From the NCBI RefSeq assembly GCF_030700245.1, contig NZ_JAUYZI010000024.1:1-64000 (forward strand): a stretch of 64,000 nucleotides of DNA, in the 5' to 3' direction. This DNA comes from Methylobacterium amylolyticum (GTDB lineage: Bacteria > Pseudomonadota > Alphaproteobacteria > Rhizobiales > Beijerinckiaceae). The position numbers and the translations under genes were made by a program. Each line of letters starts with the position of its first letter. Position 1 is the stretch's first letter. The notes under the pieces are model-generated. The model was given only the letters and a program-made list of their open reading frames with translations. It had not been told where the DNA came from and did no database searches. This document shows positions 25,420 through 33,911 of the stretch, one piece after another.

Positions 25420-26295
25420 TCAGCGGCGTCCCTCGAAGGCCGGGCGCAGCGGCCGGATCGCCGCGGCGACGTGGTCCATGAAGGCGCGCACCCGGGCGGC
25501 GCGGCGCAGATCCGGATGGGTCAGGATCCAGAGATCGGCGGACAGGTCCGGCTCCGGGTCGGTGAGCCGCCGCAGGCCCGCGTCGGAATCGGCCTCGAAG
25601 CAGGGGAGGGGGGCGATCCCCAGCCCGGCGGCGACCGCGGCGCGCAGCCCCGTCACCGCGTTGAGCCGCACCCGCACCCGGTCGGGCTCGGCGCGCGCCC
25701 GCACGAAGCGCGCGAACAGCCCGCCGGCGACCGACTCGGCGACGCCGATCCAGGGCTCCCGCGCGAGATCGCCGTAGGTGCCCCCGGCCAGCCCGTAGAC
25801 GGCCCAGGCGATCCCGGTGAGCCGGCGCCCGACCAGGGTCTCGTCCGGGCCGCGGCTCGCGCGCAGCGCCACGTCCGCGTCGCGGCGCGAGAGGTTCAGC
25901 GCTTCCTCGGCCAGGATCAGGTCGAGGCGGATCGCCGGGTGGCGGGCCGAGAAGCCCGCGAGGATCGGCATCATCAGGCCGCTCGCGAACCCGGCAGGCG
26001 CCGTCACCCGCAACTCGCCCGAGAGCGTGTCCGCCTGGCCCGCGAGCGCCCGGGAGAAGCGCGTCACGTCCGCCTCGATCCGCTCCGCGGCCTCGACCAT
26101 CGCGGCCCCGGCCTGGGTCGGCACGTAGCCGGTGCGCCGCCGCTCGAACAGCGGCGCGTCGAGGCCCGCCTCGATCGCCGCGAGGCGCCGGAAGGCGGTG
26201 GAGTGGTCGATGCCGAGCGCCGACGCGGCCGCCGCGAGGCCGCCGCCCTCGGCCACGGCCTTTACGAACCGAAAATCGTCCCAGCCGGCCGGCAC
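25420..26295 (-). CDS. LysR-family transcriptional regulator
   Basis: A 291-residue LTTR. The N-terminal winged HTH (about 1-60) reads FRFVKAVAEGGGLAAAASAL-IDHSTAFRRLAAIEAGLDAPLFER, and the effector domain begins at about residue 88. It is transcribed divergently from wrbA over a 147-bp gap that holds a dyad of the LysR type (CTTGC-N6-GCAAG), so it probably controls itself and wrbA. The start is a GTG at 26295. The effector is unknown. Confidence 0.9.
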   Translation of the reverse strand: MPAGWDDFRFVKAVAEGGGLAAAASALGIDHSTAFRRLAAIEAGLDAPLFERRRTGYVPTQAGAAMVEAAERIEADVTRFSRALAGQADTLSGELRVTAPAGFASGLMMPILAGFSARHPAIRLDLILAEEALNLSRRDADVALRASRGPDETLVGRRLTGIAWAVYGLAGGTYGDLAREPWIGVAESVAGGLFARFVRARAEPDRVRVRLNAVTGLRAAVAAGLGIAPLPCFEADSDAGLRRLTDPEPDLSADLWILTHPDLRRAARVRAFMDHVAAAIRPLRPAFEGRR

Positions 26296-26303
26296 GCGCT
26301 ATC

Positions 26304-26352
26304 CTTGCATTTCCGCAAGGGCACTCTTGCAGCCCTCGGCCTTCCTGCAAAG
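26304..26352. promoter_or_regulatory. Candidate LysR operator between lysR-type gene and wrbA
   Basis: CTTGC at 26304-26308 and GCAAG at 26315-26319 form a perfect dyad with a 6-bp centre. A second CTTGC at 26326-26330 faces GCAAAG near 26347-26352. Paired half sites in a divergent LysR intergenic region are typical of recognition and activation sites. Confidence 0.55.
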
Positions 26353-26442
26353 CCGCGGACGCGCGATTGACGGGCCGGTGCGCCGCCCCGGGGGCGTTCG
26401 CACGTGGACCCGCAAGAGACACGCTCGAGAGGAGAGCCCGCC

Positions 26443-27039
26443 GTGGCGAAGATCCTGGTGCTGTACTACTCGACCTACGGCCACGTGGAGCAGATGGCCT
26501 ACGCCGTCGCCGAGGGTGCCCGCGAGACCGGGGCCGAGGTCGCGGTGAAGCGCGTGCCGGAGCTGGTGCCCGAGGAGGTCGCCCGGAAGAGCCACTTCAA
26601 GCTCGACCAGCCCGCGCCGATCGCCACCGTGGACGAGCTGGCCGAGTACGACGCGATCATCTTCGGCACGCCGACCCGCTACGGCAACATGGCCTCGCAG
26701 ATGAAGCAGTTCATCGACCAGACCGGCGGCCTGTGGATGAAGGGCGCGCTGGTCGGCAAGGTCGGCTCGGTGTTCACCTCCACCGCCTCGCAGCACGGCG
26801 GCCAGGAGACGACGCTCACGAGCTTCCACACCGTGCTGTTCCACCACGGCATGGTCGTGGTCGGGCTGCCCTACGCCTTCCCGGGTCAGACCGGCGTCGA
26901 GGCGGTGAAGGGCAACACCCCCTACGGCGCCAGCACGATCGCCGACAACGACGGCTCCCGCCAGCCGAGCGCGGTCGAGCTGGACGGCGCCCGCTACCAG
27001 GGCCGCCACGTGGCCGGCATCGCCGCCAAGCTCGCCTGA
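26443..27039 (+). CDS. wrbA: NAD(P)H:quinone oxidoreductase WrbA
   Basis: WrbA is a flavodoxin-like tetrameric enzyme that reduces quinones by two electrons and so limits redox cycling. The GTG at 26443 ([18 protein letters not shown]) has a strong AGGAG upstream. YYSTYGH is the FMN phosphate loop, and [20 protein letters not shown] and [13 protein letters not shown] are WrbA signatures contacting FMN and NADH. The length of 198 residues is normal. It is divergent from the LysR gene and closed by a shared hairpin. Confidence 0.93.
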   Translation: MAKILVLYYSTYGHVEQMAYAVAEGARETGAEVAVKRVPELVPEEVARKSHFKLDQPAPIATVDELAEYDAIIFGTPTRYGNMASQMKQFIDQTGGLWMKGALVGKVGSVFTSTASQHGGQETTLTSFHTVLFHHGMVVVGLPYAFPGQTGVEAVKGNTPYGASTIADNDGSRQPSAVELDGARYQGRHVAGIAAKLA

Positions 27040-27044
27040 GGGCA

Positions 27045-27074
27045 AGAAAAAAGGCTCGGATCGCTCCGAGCCTT
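27045..27074 (-). terminator. Bidirectional hairpin with T tract on the minus strand
   Basis: AAGGCTCGGA (27051-27060) pairs perfectly with TCCGAGCCTT (27065-27074) across a 4-nt loop. On the minus strand it is followed by a run of T residues, making a strong terminator for the Sua5-type gene. The same stem lies 11 bp after wrbA and may also stop that transcript. Confidence 0.8.
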
Positions 27075-27163
27075 GGAAGGGGAAAGGCCAATGGGGGCTG
27101 AGATGGCCTTCGTAACCGGATAACGGGTACTGGGCGGCACGGTTCCACCGTGATCCGAAAAAC

Positions 27164-28162
27164 TCAGCGCGGCGCTGCGGCCCGGGCCAGCCGGTCGCGG
27201 ATCGCCTCGCCGAGGCCGTCGTCCGGGATCGGCACCACCGCGATCGTCTCGGCCCCCGTGGCATCGAGATCGCGCAGTGCGCCGAACAGGCGGGCCGCCG
27301 CCTCGGCCGGGTCCCCCGCCGGGCTGAGGTCGCGGACGGCGCGGGCGCCCTCCAGGCCCGGCGGCCGGGCCGCGCCGAACAGCAGCACGGCCTCCCCCGG
27401 CGCGATCCGCTCGGCGTCGAGGCGCACGCGGGCCCGCGGCGCGTAGTGCGATGCGAGCAGGCCCGGCCCCGCCGGCCGCTCGGCGTCCGACGCGTTCGCG
27501 TCCACGGGATCGGTGCCGAGGACCGCGCGTAGCGCAGCGCGGGTGATCCCGCCCGGACGCAGCAGCCGCGGCGGCCCGCCGAGGCAGGCGACCACGGTCG
27601 ATTCGACCCCGACCTGCGTGTCGCCCCCGTCGAGCACGGCGGCGATCCGCCCGGCGAGATCGTCGAGGACGTGGTCCGCCCGGGTCGGGCTGACCCGACC
27701 CGAGCGGTTCGCGGACGGCGCGGCCACCGGCCGCCCGACGGCGGCGAGCAGGTCGCGGGCGAGGGGATGGGCCGGCACCCGCAGGGCGACGCTCGGCAGG
27801 CCGGCGCGGGCGAGGTCGCAGACCCGCGTGCCCGGGTGCGCCGGCACCACCAGCGTCAGCGGGCCGGGCCAGAACGCCGCCGCGAGCGTCTGCGCCGCCG
27901 CGTCGAACATCCCCTCGGCCCGGGCCGCCTCGGTATCGGGCAGGTGCGCGATCAGCGGGTTGAAGCGCGGGCGCGCCTTGGCGGCGAAGATCCGCGCCAC
28001 CGCCGCCGGGTCGCCCGCGTCGGCGCCGAGGCCGTAGACCGTCTCGGTCGGGAAGGCGACGAGGCGGCCCGCGCGCAGGAGCGCCGCCGCCGCGGCGAGC
28101 CCGTCCGCGTCGGGCCCGAGGAGCCGTGTCTCGACCGGGGCCGTTGACCCGGGATCGCTCAT
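27164..28162 (-). CDS. L-threonylcarbamoyladenylate synthase, Sua5 type
   Basis: This enzyme makes threonylcarbamoyl-AMP from Thr, bicarbonate and ATP for the t6A37 modification of ANN-decoding tRNAs. The YrdC domain (about 15-200) has GRLVAFPTETVYGLGADA, KARPRFNPLIAH, WPGPLTLVVP and a PSANRSGRVSPT block. The additional C-terminal Sua5 domain (about 235-330, starting PAGPGLLASHYAPRARV) distinguishes it from short TsaC. I start at the ATG at 28162 (MSDPGSTAP); upstream in-frame starts reach 28192. It is divergent from the acyl-CoA dehydrogenase operon. Confidence 0.93.
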   Translation of the reverse strand: MSDPGSTAPVETRLLGPDADGLAAAAALLRAGRLVAFPTETVYGLGADAGDPAAVARIFAAKARPRFNPLIAHLPDTEAARAEGMFDAAAQTLAAAFWPGPLTLVVPAHPGTRVCDLARAGLPSVALRVPAHPLARDLLAAVGRPVAAPSANRSGRVSPTRADHVLDDLAGRIAAVLDGGDTQVGVESTVVACLGGPPRLLRPGGITRAALRAVLGTDPVDANASDAERPAGPGLLASHYAPRARVRLDAERIAPGEAVLLFGAARPPGLEGARAVRDLSPAGDPAEAAARLFGALRDLDATGAETIAVVPIPDDGLGEAIRDRLARAAAPR

Positions 28163-28299
28163 GCGGGATGCCATCTCCGGCGAACGTCGCACCGCCTCGC
28201 GCGGTGGAGCGACAGCGGCCTAGCCCCGTGCCCGCGCGCAGGTCAAACGCGCCGGCTCGGGAGGCCTGGGGCGCAGGGCGCCGGGAGGATCCGACCACG

Positions 28300-30039
28300 A
28301 TGAGCTACCGCGCCCCCGTCCCCGAGATGCTGTTCACCCTGCGCCACGTCGCCGGGTTGGAGGCGGTCGACCCCGAGGACGCCGCGGCGATCCTGACCGA
28401 GGCGGCCCGGATCGCCGACGGGGTGATCGCGCCGCTGAACCGGGTCGGCGACCGGCACGGCACGCCGTTCTCCGAGGGCCGCGTCACCACGCCGCCGGGC
28501 TGGCGGGACGCCTACGGCACCTTCACCGCCGGGGGCTGGAACGGGCTCTCGGCCGATCCCGACCACGGCGGCCAGGGCCTGCCGAAGCTCGTCGAGGCCG
28601 CCTGCACCGAGATGTGGAACGGCGCGAACCTCGCCTTCGGCCTCTGCCCGCTGCTGACGCAGGGCGGCATCGAGGCGCTCTCCGCCCACGGCTCGGACGA
28701 CCTCAAGGCGCGCTACCTCGAGAAGCTGGTCTCCGGCGAATGGCCGGCCACCATGAACCTGACCGAGCCGCAGGCGGGCTCGGACCTCGCGCTCCTGCGC
28801 ACCCGTGCCGAGCCCGTCGGCGACGGCAGCTATCGGATCACCGGCGCCAAGATCTACATCACCTACGGCGAGCACGATCTTTCCGACAACATCGTCCACC
28901 TCGTGCTGGCCCGGCTGAAGGATGCGCCGGCCGGCACCCGCGGCATCTCCCTGTTCCTGGTCCCCAAGGTCCTGCCGGACGGGTCCGCCAACGACCTCCG
29001 CTGCTCGGGCATCGAGCACAAGCTCGGCATCAACGCCTCGCCGACCTGCTCGATGGCCTTCGGCGACGGCGGCGGCGCCACCGGCTGGCTGATCGGCGAG
29101 GAGAACAAGGGCCTCGCCTGCATGTTCACGATGATGAACGCGGCCCGCCTCAATGTCGGGCTCCAGGGCGTGGGCATCGCCGAGGCCGCGACCCAGAAGG
29201 CGCTGGCCTATGCCCGCGAGCGCCGGCAGGGCAAGGCGCTCGGGGCGGTCGAGGCGACGAGCCCGATCGTCGCCCACCCGGACGTGCAGCGCATGCTGCT
29301 GACCATGAAGGCCTACACCGCGGCGGCGCGCGGCATCTGCTACCTCACCGCCGCGGCGCTGGACGCCGCGCAGGGCCCCGAGGGCCGCGCAGCCCTCGAC
29401 CGCGCCTCGCTGCTGACGCCGGTGGCCAAGGCGTTCTCCACCGATCTCGCCAACGAGATCACCTCGCTCGGCGTCCAGGTCCACGGCGGCATGGGCTTCG
29501 TCGAGGAGACCGGCGCCGCCCAGCTCATGCGCGACGCGCGCATCCTCGGCATCTACGAGGGCACCAACGGCATCCAGGCGATCGACCTCACCGGCCGCAA
29601 GCTGCCGCTCAACGGCGGCGCCACGATCCGTGCCCAGATCGCGTGGATGCGCCGCGTCGCCGAGGGCCTGCTGAAGAGCGCCGAGCCGGCCTTCGGCCAC
29701 GGCGCGGCGCGGCTGCGCGCGGGCATCGAAGCCCTCGACCGGGCGACCAGCCACCAGCTCGCGGCGCTCGGCTCGAACCGGCCGGAGGCGGCGCTCGCCG
29801 GCGCCGCGCCGTACCTGCGCCTGTTCGGCCTCGCCCTCGGCGGGGCCTGCCTCGCCAAGGCGGCCCTCGCCGCGTCCGCCGCGCTCAAGGCCGGCGAGAC
29901 GGATCCCGCGCACGCCGCCCGGATCGCGCTGGCGCGGTTCTACGCGGAGAACCTGCTGCCCGCGGCCTCCGGGCTGGAGCAGGCGGTGCTCGCGGGCGGC
30001 GGCTTCACGGACGATGCGGCGGTGGCGCTCGCGGGCTGA
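28300..30039 (+). CDS. Acyl-CoA dehydrogenase, large (DmdC-like) type
   Basis: This FAD flavoenzyme oxidises an acyl-CoA to the trans-2-enoyl-CoA and passes electrons to ETF. The 579-residue length, with an extra helical C-terminal domain (about 460-579), matches the DmdC/AidB-like subgroup. Substrate and FAD motifs are visible: MNLTEPQAGSDLALLRTRAE, GIEHKLGINASPTCSMAFGD, and QVHGGMGFVEETGAAQLMRD with IYEGTNGIQAIDL. ATG 28300 has GGGAGGA upstream. It is followed at 12 bp by an enoyl-CoA hydratase and then an SDR, an apparent beta-oxidation-type operon. The substrate chain is not deducible. Confidence 0.9.
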   Translation: MSYRAPVPEMLFTLRHVAGLEAVDPEDAAAILTEAARIADGVIAPLNRVGDRHGTPFSEGRVTTPPGWRDAYGTFTAGGWNGLSADPDHGGQGLPKLVEAACTEMWNGANLAFGLCPLLTQGGIEALSAHGSDDLKARYLEKLVSGEWPATMNLTEPQAGSDLALLRTRAEPVGDGSYRITGAKIYITYGEHDLSDNIVHLVLARLKDAPAGTRGISLFLVPKVLPDGSANDLRCSGIEHKLGINASPTCSMAFGDGGGATGWLIGEENKGLACMFTMMNAARLNVGLQGVGIAEAATQKALAYARERRQGKALGAVEATSPIVAHPDVQRMLLTMKAYTAAARGICYLTAAALDAAQGPEGRAALDRASLLTPVAKAFSTDLANEITSLGVQVHGGMGFVEETGAAQLMRDARILGIYEGTNGIQAIDLTGRKLPLNGGATIRAQIAWMRRVAEGLLKSAEPAFGHGAARLRAGIEALDRATSHQLAALGSNRPEAALAGAAPYLRLFGLALGGACLAKAALAASAALKAGETDPAHAARIALARFYAENLLPAASGLEQAVLAGGGFTDDAAVALAG

Positions 30040-30051
30040 GAGGGTACGGAC

Positions 30052-30816
30052 ATGGCGCACAATGTCTCGGTCGCGGATCTCGACGGCGGCGTCCGCCTGA
30101 TCACCCTCGACCGCCCGGAGAAGAAGAACGCCCTGACCGGCGCGATGTACGACGCCCTGCGCGACGCCCTCGTCGCGGCGGACGCCTCGGAGAACATCGG
30201 GGCGGTGGTGTTCGCGGGCCAGCCCGGCGTGTTCAGCGCCGGCAACGACCTCGCCGATTTCGTCGGTCAGGCGGAGCGGGGCTTCAGCGAGGCGCCGGCG
30301 CTCCAGTTCATCCGCCAGCTCGCGCGCACGCGCACGCCGATGGTGGCGGCGGTGGACGGCATCGCGGTCGGCATCGGCGCGACGCTGACCCTGCACTGCG
30401 ACCTCGTCTACGCGAGCCCGGCGGCGCGGCTGCGCCTGCCGTTCGTGGAGCTCGGCCTCGTGCCGGAGGCGGCGTCGAGCTACCTGCTGCCGCTGCGGAT
30501 CGGGCGGCTGCGGGCGACAGAGTTGCTGCTGCTCTCGGAGGCGCTCGACGCCGACGGGGCGCAGGCGCTCGGGCTCGTCAACGCGGTGATCCCCGCCGAC
30601 ATGCTGGTCGAGCACGCCGTGGCCCAGGCCGGGCGGCTGGCGGCCCTGCCCCGCGGCGCGCTCGCCGCCTCGCGCAAGCTGATCCGCGGCGATCAGGCCG
30701 CGGTCGAGGCGGCGCTGGAGGCGGAGGCGGCGGCCTTCGACGCGCAGCTCCGCTCGCCCGAATCGCAGGAGCGGCTCAGAGCCTTCCTCTCGCGGGCCAA
30801 GCCTGCTTCCGCGTGA
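30052..30816 (+). CDS. Enoyl-CoA hydratase/isomerase (crotonase) family protein
   Basis: A 254-residue crotonase-fold protein. LITLDRPEKKNALTGAMYDAL is the family start, and FSAGNDLADF forms the first oxyanion-hole strand. VAAVDGIAVGIGATLTLHCDLVYAS covers the second, and the C-terminal helical part is KLIRGDQAAVEAALEAEAA. It would hydrate the product of the dehydrogenase just upstream. It overlaps the following SDR gene by 4 bp (GTGA), so translation is coupled. Confidence 0.9.
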   Translation: MAHNVSVADLDGGVRLITLDRPEKKNALTGAMYDALRDALVAADASENIGAVVFAGQPGVFSAGNDLADFVGQAERGFSEAPALQFIRQLARTRTPMVAAVDGIAVGIGATLTLHCDLVYASPAARLRLPFVELGLVPEAASSYLLPLRIGRLRATELLLLSEALDADGAQALGLVNAVIPADMLVEHAVAQAGRLAALPRGALAASRKLIRGDQAAVEAALEAEAAAFDAQLRSPESQERLRAFLSRAKPASA

Positions 30817-31658
30817 GCGCCCCCGACCTGTCCCAGAAGATCTGCCTCGTGGCGGGGGCGTCGCGGGGCGTCGGGCGGGGGCTCGCCCGGGCGCTCGGCG
30901 AGGCCGGGGCGACGGTGATCGTCACCGCCCGCTCCAGCGAGACCGGCCCGCGCACCGAGATGCGCCCGGAGGCGATCGAGGACACCGCCCGCATGGTCGA
31001 CGCGGCGGGGGGCTCCGGCCACCACTACCTCTGCGACCACCGCTCCGAGCGGGCGACCGACGCGCTGGTGCACTGGGCCCTGCGCCGGTTCGGGCGGATC
31101 GACGTGGCGGCCTGCGCGGTCTGGGGCGGCAACGAGGGCTACGACGGGACGCGCTACCCCGACGGGGCCGGCTGGGGCACGCCGTTCTGGCGCCGCTCGG
31201 CCGAGCCGTTCCTCGGCCTGATGCAGGCGGGCCCGCTGCCGGCGCTGCTGCTGGCCCGGGCGGTGGCCCCGGCGATGGTCGCCGCCCGCTCCGGCCTGAT
31301 CGCGCTGGTCTCGTTCGGCACGCAGGACGGCTACCTCGGCGACGTGTTCTACGACGCGGCCAAGGCCGCCACCAACCGGCTGGCCCTGGGCTTCGCCCGG
31401 GAACTCGCGCCCCACGGGGTGACGGCGCTCGGCCTCTCCCCCGGCTCCGTCGCCACCGAGCGGGCCCGCGACCTCGGGCGGGAGGATCTGGCCACCGAGA
31501 GCCCGCTCTACGCCGGCCGGGCCCTCGCCGCGCTGGCCGCCGACCCGGCGGTCGCGGCCCGCGCGGGGCAGATCCTGCACGCGGGCGACCTCGCGCGGGT
31601 CTACGGCTTCACCGACGCGGACGGCACCCGGCCGGAGCGGTTCCGGGTCGGGCCCTGA
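30813..31658 (+). CDS. Short-chain dehydrogenase/reductase
   Basis: A 281-residue Rossmann enzyme. The nucleotide motif VAGASRGVGRGLARALGEAG is near residues 12-31, the catalytic Ser-x-Tyr-x3-Lys region is LVSFGTQDGYLGDVFYDAAKAA, and SPGSVATERA forms the post-catalytic loop. It starts with a GTG inside the stop of the hydratase gene. In the operon context it could oxidise a hydroxyacyl-CoA, but the sequence resembles SDRs annotated only generally. It is the last gene of the three-gene operon. Confidence 0.85.
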   Translation: MSAPDLSQKICLVAGASRGVGRGLARALGEAGATVIVTARSSETGPRTEMRPEAIEDTARMVDAAGGSGHHYLCDHRSERATDALVHWALRRFGRIDVAACAVWGGNEGYDGTRYPDGAGWGTPFWRRSAEPFLGLMQAGPLPALLLARAVAPAMVAARSGLIALVSFGTQDGYLGDVFYDAAKAATNRLALGFARELAPHGVTALGLSPGSVATERARDLGREDLATESPLYAGRALAALAADPAVAARAGQILHAGDLARVYGFTDADGTRPERFRVGP

Positions 31659-31914
31659 GGCCGGCGCGGCCTGTCGCGCAAATGGCGCAACCGCGGGGCA
31701 ATCGTCGGCCCGGGCCTCGTCGTCCTCGACAAAAACACTTGATTCCGCGGGCCATTGACGGCGTCCTGCCGCTGGCCTCGATCGGCGGGTGCACCGCGAT
31801 CGTTGCGGGAGCGAAAAACGGCCTCAATTCTCCCGCAGGCAGAGGGCCGATCCTGGCCGCCGTCCGACTTTGACCCGGGCGTGGTGCGGCGCATGTGGAG
31901 CGAGGGAAACAAGC

Positions 31915-33591
31915 ATGTCGGACGCGAACACGGCCCCCCGCGTGCTGATGGTGTTCCCGAAGTTCTACGAGAACTCGATGTGGAACTTCAAAGAGGCGAT
32001 GGAGCTGCAGGGCGCCCGCGCCCCGGCGCCGCCCCTCGGCCTGATCACGCTCGCGGCGATGCTGCCGAAGGCGTGGGACATCCGGCTGATCAACCGCAAC
32101 TGCGAGACGCTGACGGACGAGGAGATCCAGGCCGCCGACCTCGTGATGACCGGCGGCATGCTCCCGCAGGAGCCGGACTGCCTGATCGTCATCGAGAAGT
32201 GCCGCGAACTCGGCACACCGGTCTGCGTCGGCGGCCCCGCCCCGACCTCGACGCCGGAGATGTACGACCGCGCCGACTTCATCGTGGCGGGCGAGGCGGA
32301 GGGCATCCTCCCCGAATTCGTCGCCGCCTGGGAGCGCGGCGAGCGCACCGGCCGCTTCACCGCGCCGAAGTTCAAGGCCGACGTGACCAAGAGCCCGATC
32401 CCGCGCTTCGACCTGCTGACCTTCAGCCACTACCTCTACATCGGCGTGCAGTTCTCGCGCGGCTGCCCGTTCACCTGCGAGTTCTGCGACATCATCGAGC
32501 TGTACGGCCGCGCCCCGCGCACCAAGACCACGCCGCAGATGCTGGCCGAGCTCGACCGCCTGTACGCGCTCGGCTACCGCGGCCACGTCGACTTCGTCGA
32601 CGACAACCTGATCGGCAACAAGAAGGCGATCAAGCTGTTCCTGCCGCACCTGATCAAGTGGCAGGAGGAGAAGGGCTACCCGTTCAAGTTCTCCACGGAA
32701 GCCTCGCTCAACCTCGCCGACGATGACGAGCTGCTCGGCCTGATGCGGCAGTCGAACTTCTACGCGCTGTTCACCGGCATCGAGACGCCGGACGAGGCGA
32801 CGCTGATCCAGACGCAGAAGAAGCAGAACACCAAGCGCTCGATCGCCGACAGCGTGCACAAGCTCTACGAGGCGGGGATGTTCGTCACCGCCGGCTTCAT
32901 CGTCGGCTTCGACAGCGAGAAGGACAGCGTCGCCAAGGCGATGTCGACCTGCATCGGCCAGACCGGCATCCCGATCGCGATGGTCGGCCTGCTCTACGCC
33001 CTGCCGAACACCCAGCTCTCCCGCCGCCTGCGCAAGGAGGGGCGCCTCTACGAGAACTACGCGCTCACCACCGCCGATCAGGGCGACCAGTGCACGCAAG
33101 GGATCAACTTCGTGCCGCTGCGGCCGCAGCGCGACATCCTCGCCGACTACCGCGAGGTGCTGAAGGAGGTCTACGACCCGCCGAACTTCTTCGACCGGGT
33201 GCGCGAGGTGAGCCGCCGGCTGAACCGCCCGAGCTTCGCCACGCACAAGGTGCGCTGGGGCGCGGTGGCCAAGGACCTGTGGTCGCTCGCCCGGATCATC
33301 TGGCGGATGACCGTGCGCCGGCCGGAACTCGCCAAGCACTTCTGGAGCGTGTTCCTGGAGACCGCCCGCAAGAACCCGGCCGCGATGGAGGCCGTGGTGA
33401 CGAACATGGTGCTGTACCTGCACGTCTACCCGTTCTCGCGGTACGTCATCAAGGAGATCGACCGGCGCATCGCCGACCTCGACGCCGGCCGCTGGGTCAA
33501 GCCGCCGATCATGGCCGCCGACAACGACGCCGCCTGCGGCACGCAGAAGGTCGGCAAGGTCGCGGTCAAGCACCTCGCCGCCGTCGCCTGA
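31915..33591 (+). CDS. Cobalamin-binding radical SAM protein, first of a tandem pair
   Basis: This 558-residue enzyme has an N-terminal B12-binding Rossmann domain (about 8-155) that includes LVMTGGMLPQ and CVGGPAPTSTPE. The radical SAM core has cluster cysteines C184-x3-C188-x2-C191 (CPFTCEFC), VDFVDDNLIGNKKA and ETPDEATL. A C-terminal DUF4070-like helical domain ends in ACGTQKVGKVAVKHLAAVA. Class B enzymes of this layout use methylcobalamin to methylate unreactive carbons, HpnP being one example. The substrate here is unknown. It is about two-thirds identical by eye to the gene at 33912 and much less so to the HpnP-like gene at 7605. A strong terminator follows, so the two tandem copies are separate units. 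Confidence 0.8.
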   Translation: MSDANTAPRVLMVFPKFYENSMWNFKEAMELQGARAPAPPLGLITLAAMLPKAWDIRLINRNCETLTDEEIQAADLVMTGGMLPQEPDCLIVIEKCRELGTPVCVGGPAPTSTPEMYDRADFIVAGEAEGILPEFVAAWERGERTGRFTAPKFKADVTKSPIPRFDLLTFSHYLYIGVQFSRGCPFTCEFCDIIELYGRAPRTKTTPQMLAELDRLYALGYRGHVDFVDDNLIGNKKAIKLFLPHLIKWQEEKGYPFKFSTEASLNLADDDELLGLMRQSNFYALFTGIETPDEATLIQTQKKQNTKRSIADSVHKLYEAGMFVTAGFIVGFDSEKDSVAKAMSTCIGQTGIPIAMVGLLYALPNTQLSRRLRKEGRLYENYALTTADQGDQCTQGINFVPLRPQRDILADYREVLKEVYDPPNFFDRVREVSRRLNRPSFATHKVRWGAVAKDLWSLARIIWRMTVRRPELAKHFWSVFLETARKNPAAMEAVVTNMVLYLHVYPFSRYVIKEIDRRIADLDAGRWVKPPIMAADNDAACGTQKVGKVAVKHLAAVA

Positions 33592-33911
33592 CGCCGGACA
33601 GGCAGGATCCGAAGGACGAAGGCCGCCGCGGGGACGCTCCCGCGGCGGCCTTTTTCATGGCCGGACGCCCGGTGCGCCGCCGGGCGTCCGGGCCGCGCGG
33701 CCGGCGTCGCCGCGTCGGGTTCAGCCGCGTCCAGGGGCCGAACCTGTCGCCGCCGGCCCGCGGGCCGACGCAGGACTGTCTCCAAAACGGCACAATCACG
33801 GGAGATCAGTCCATCCGCCGCGGTTGTACGCGTCGGTCGCGTTGGCGGTCGCGGCCGATCGGATAGGCTGATCGACGGGCGTGGACCGGCGTCGGCGCGG
33901 AGATGACAGTC
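33592..33911. other. Spacer between the two tandem radical SAM genes
   Basis: It contains the terminator of the first gene and then about 250 bp with no gene. TTGGCG near 33843 and TAGGCT near 33865 (spacing about 16) could be a promoter for the second copy. Nothing else was recognised. Confidence 0.4.
33621..33655 (+). terminator. Rho-independent terminator after the first tandem radical SAM gene
   Basis: A 12-bp perfect stem pairs GGCCGCCGCGGG (33621-33632) with CCCGCGGCGGCC (33639-33650) across a 6-nt loop, followed by TTTTT. It lies 29 bp after the stop codon. Confidence 0.9.
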
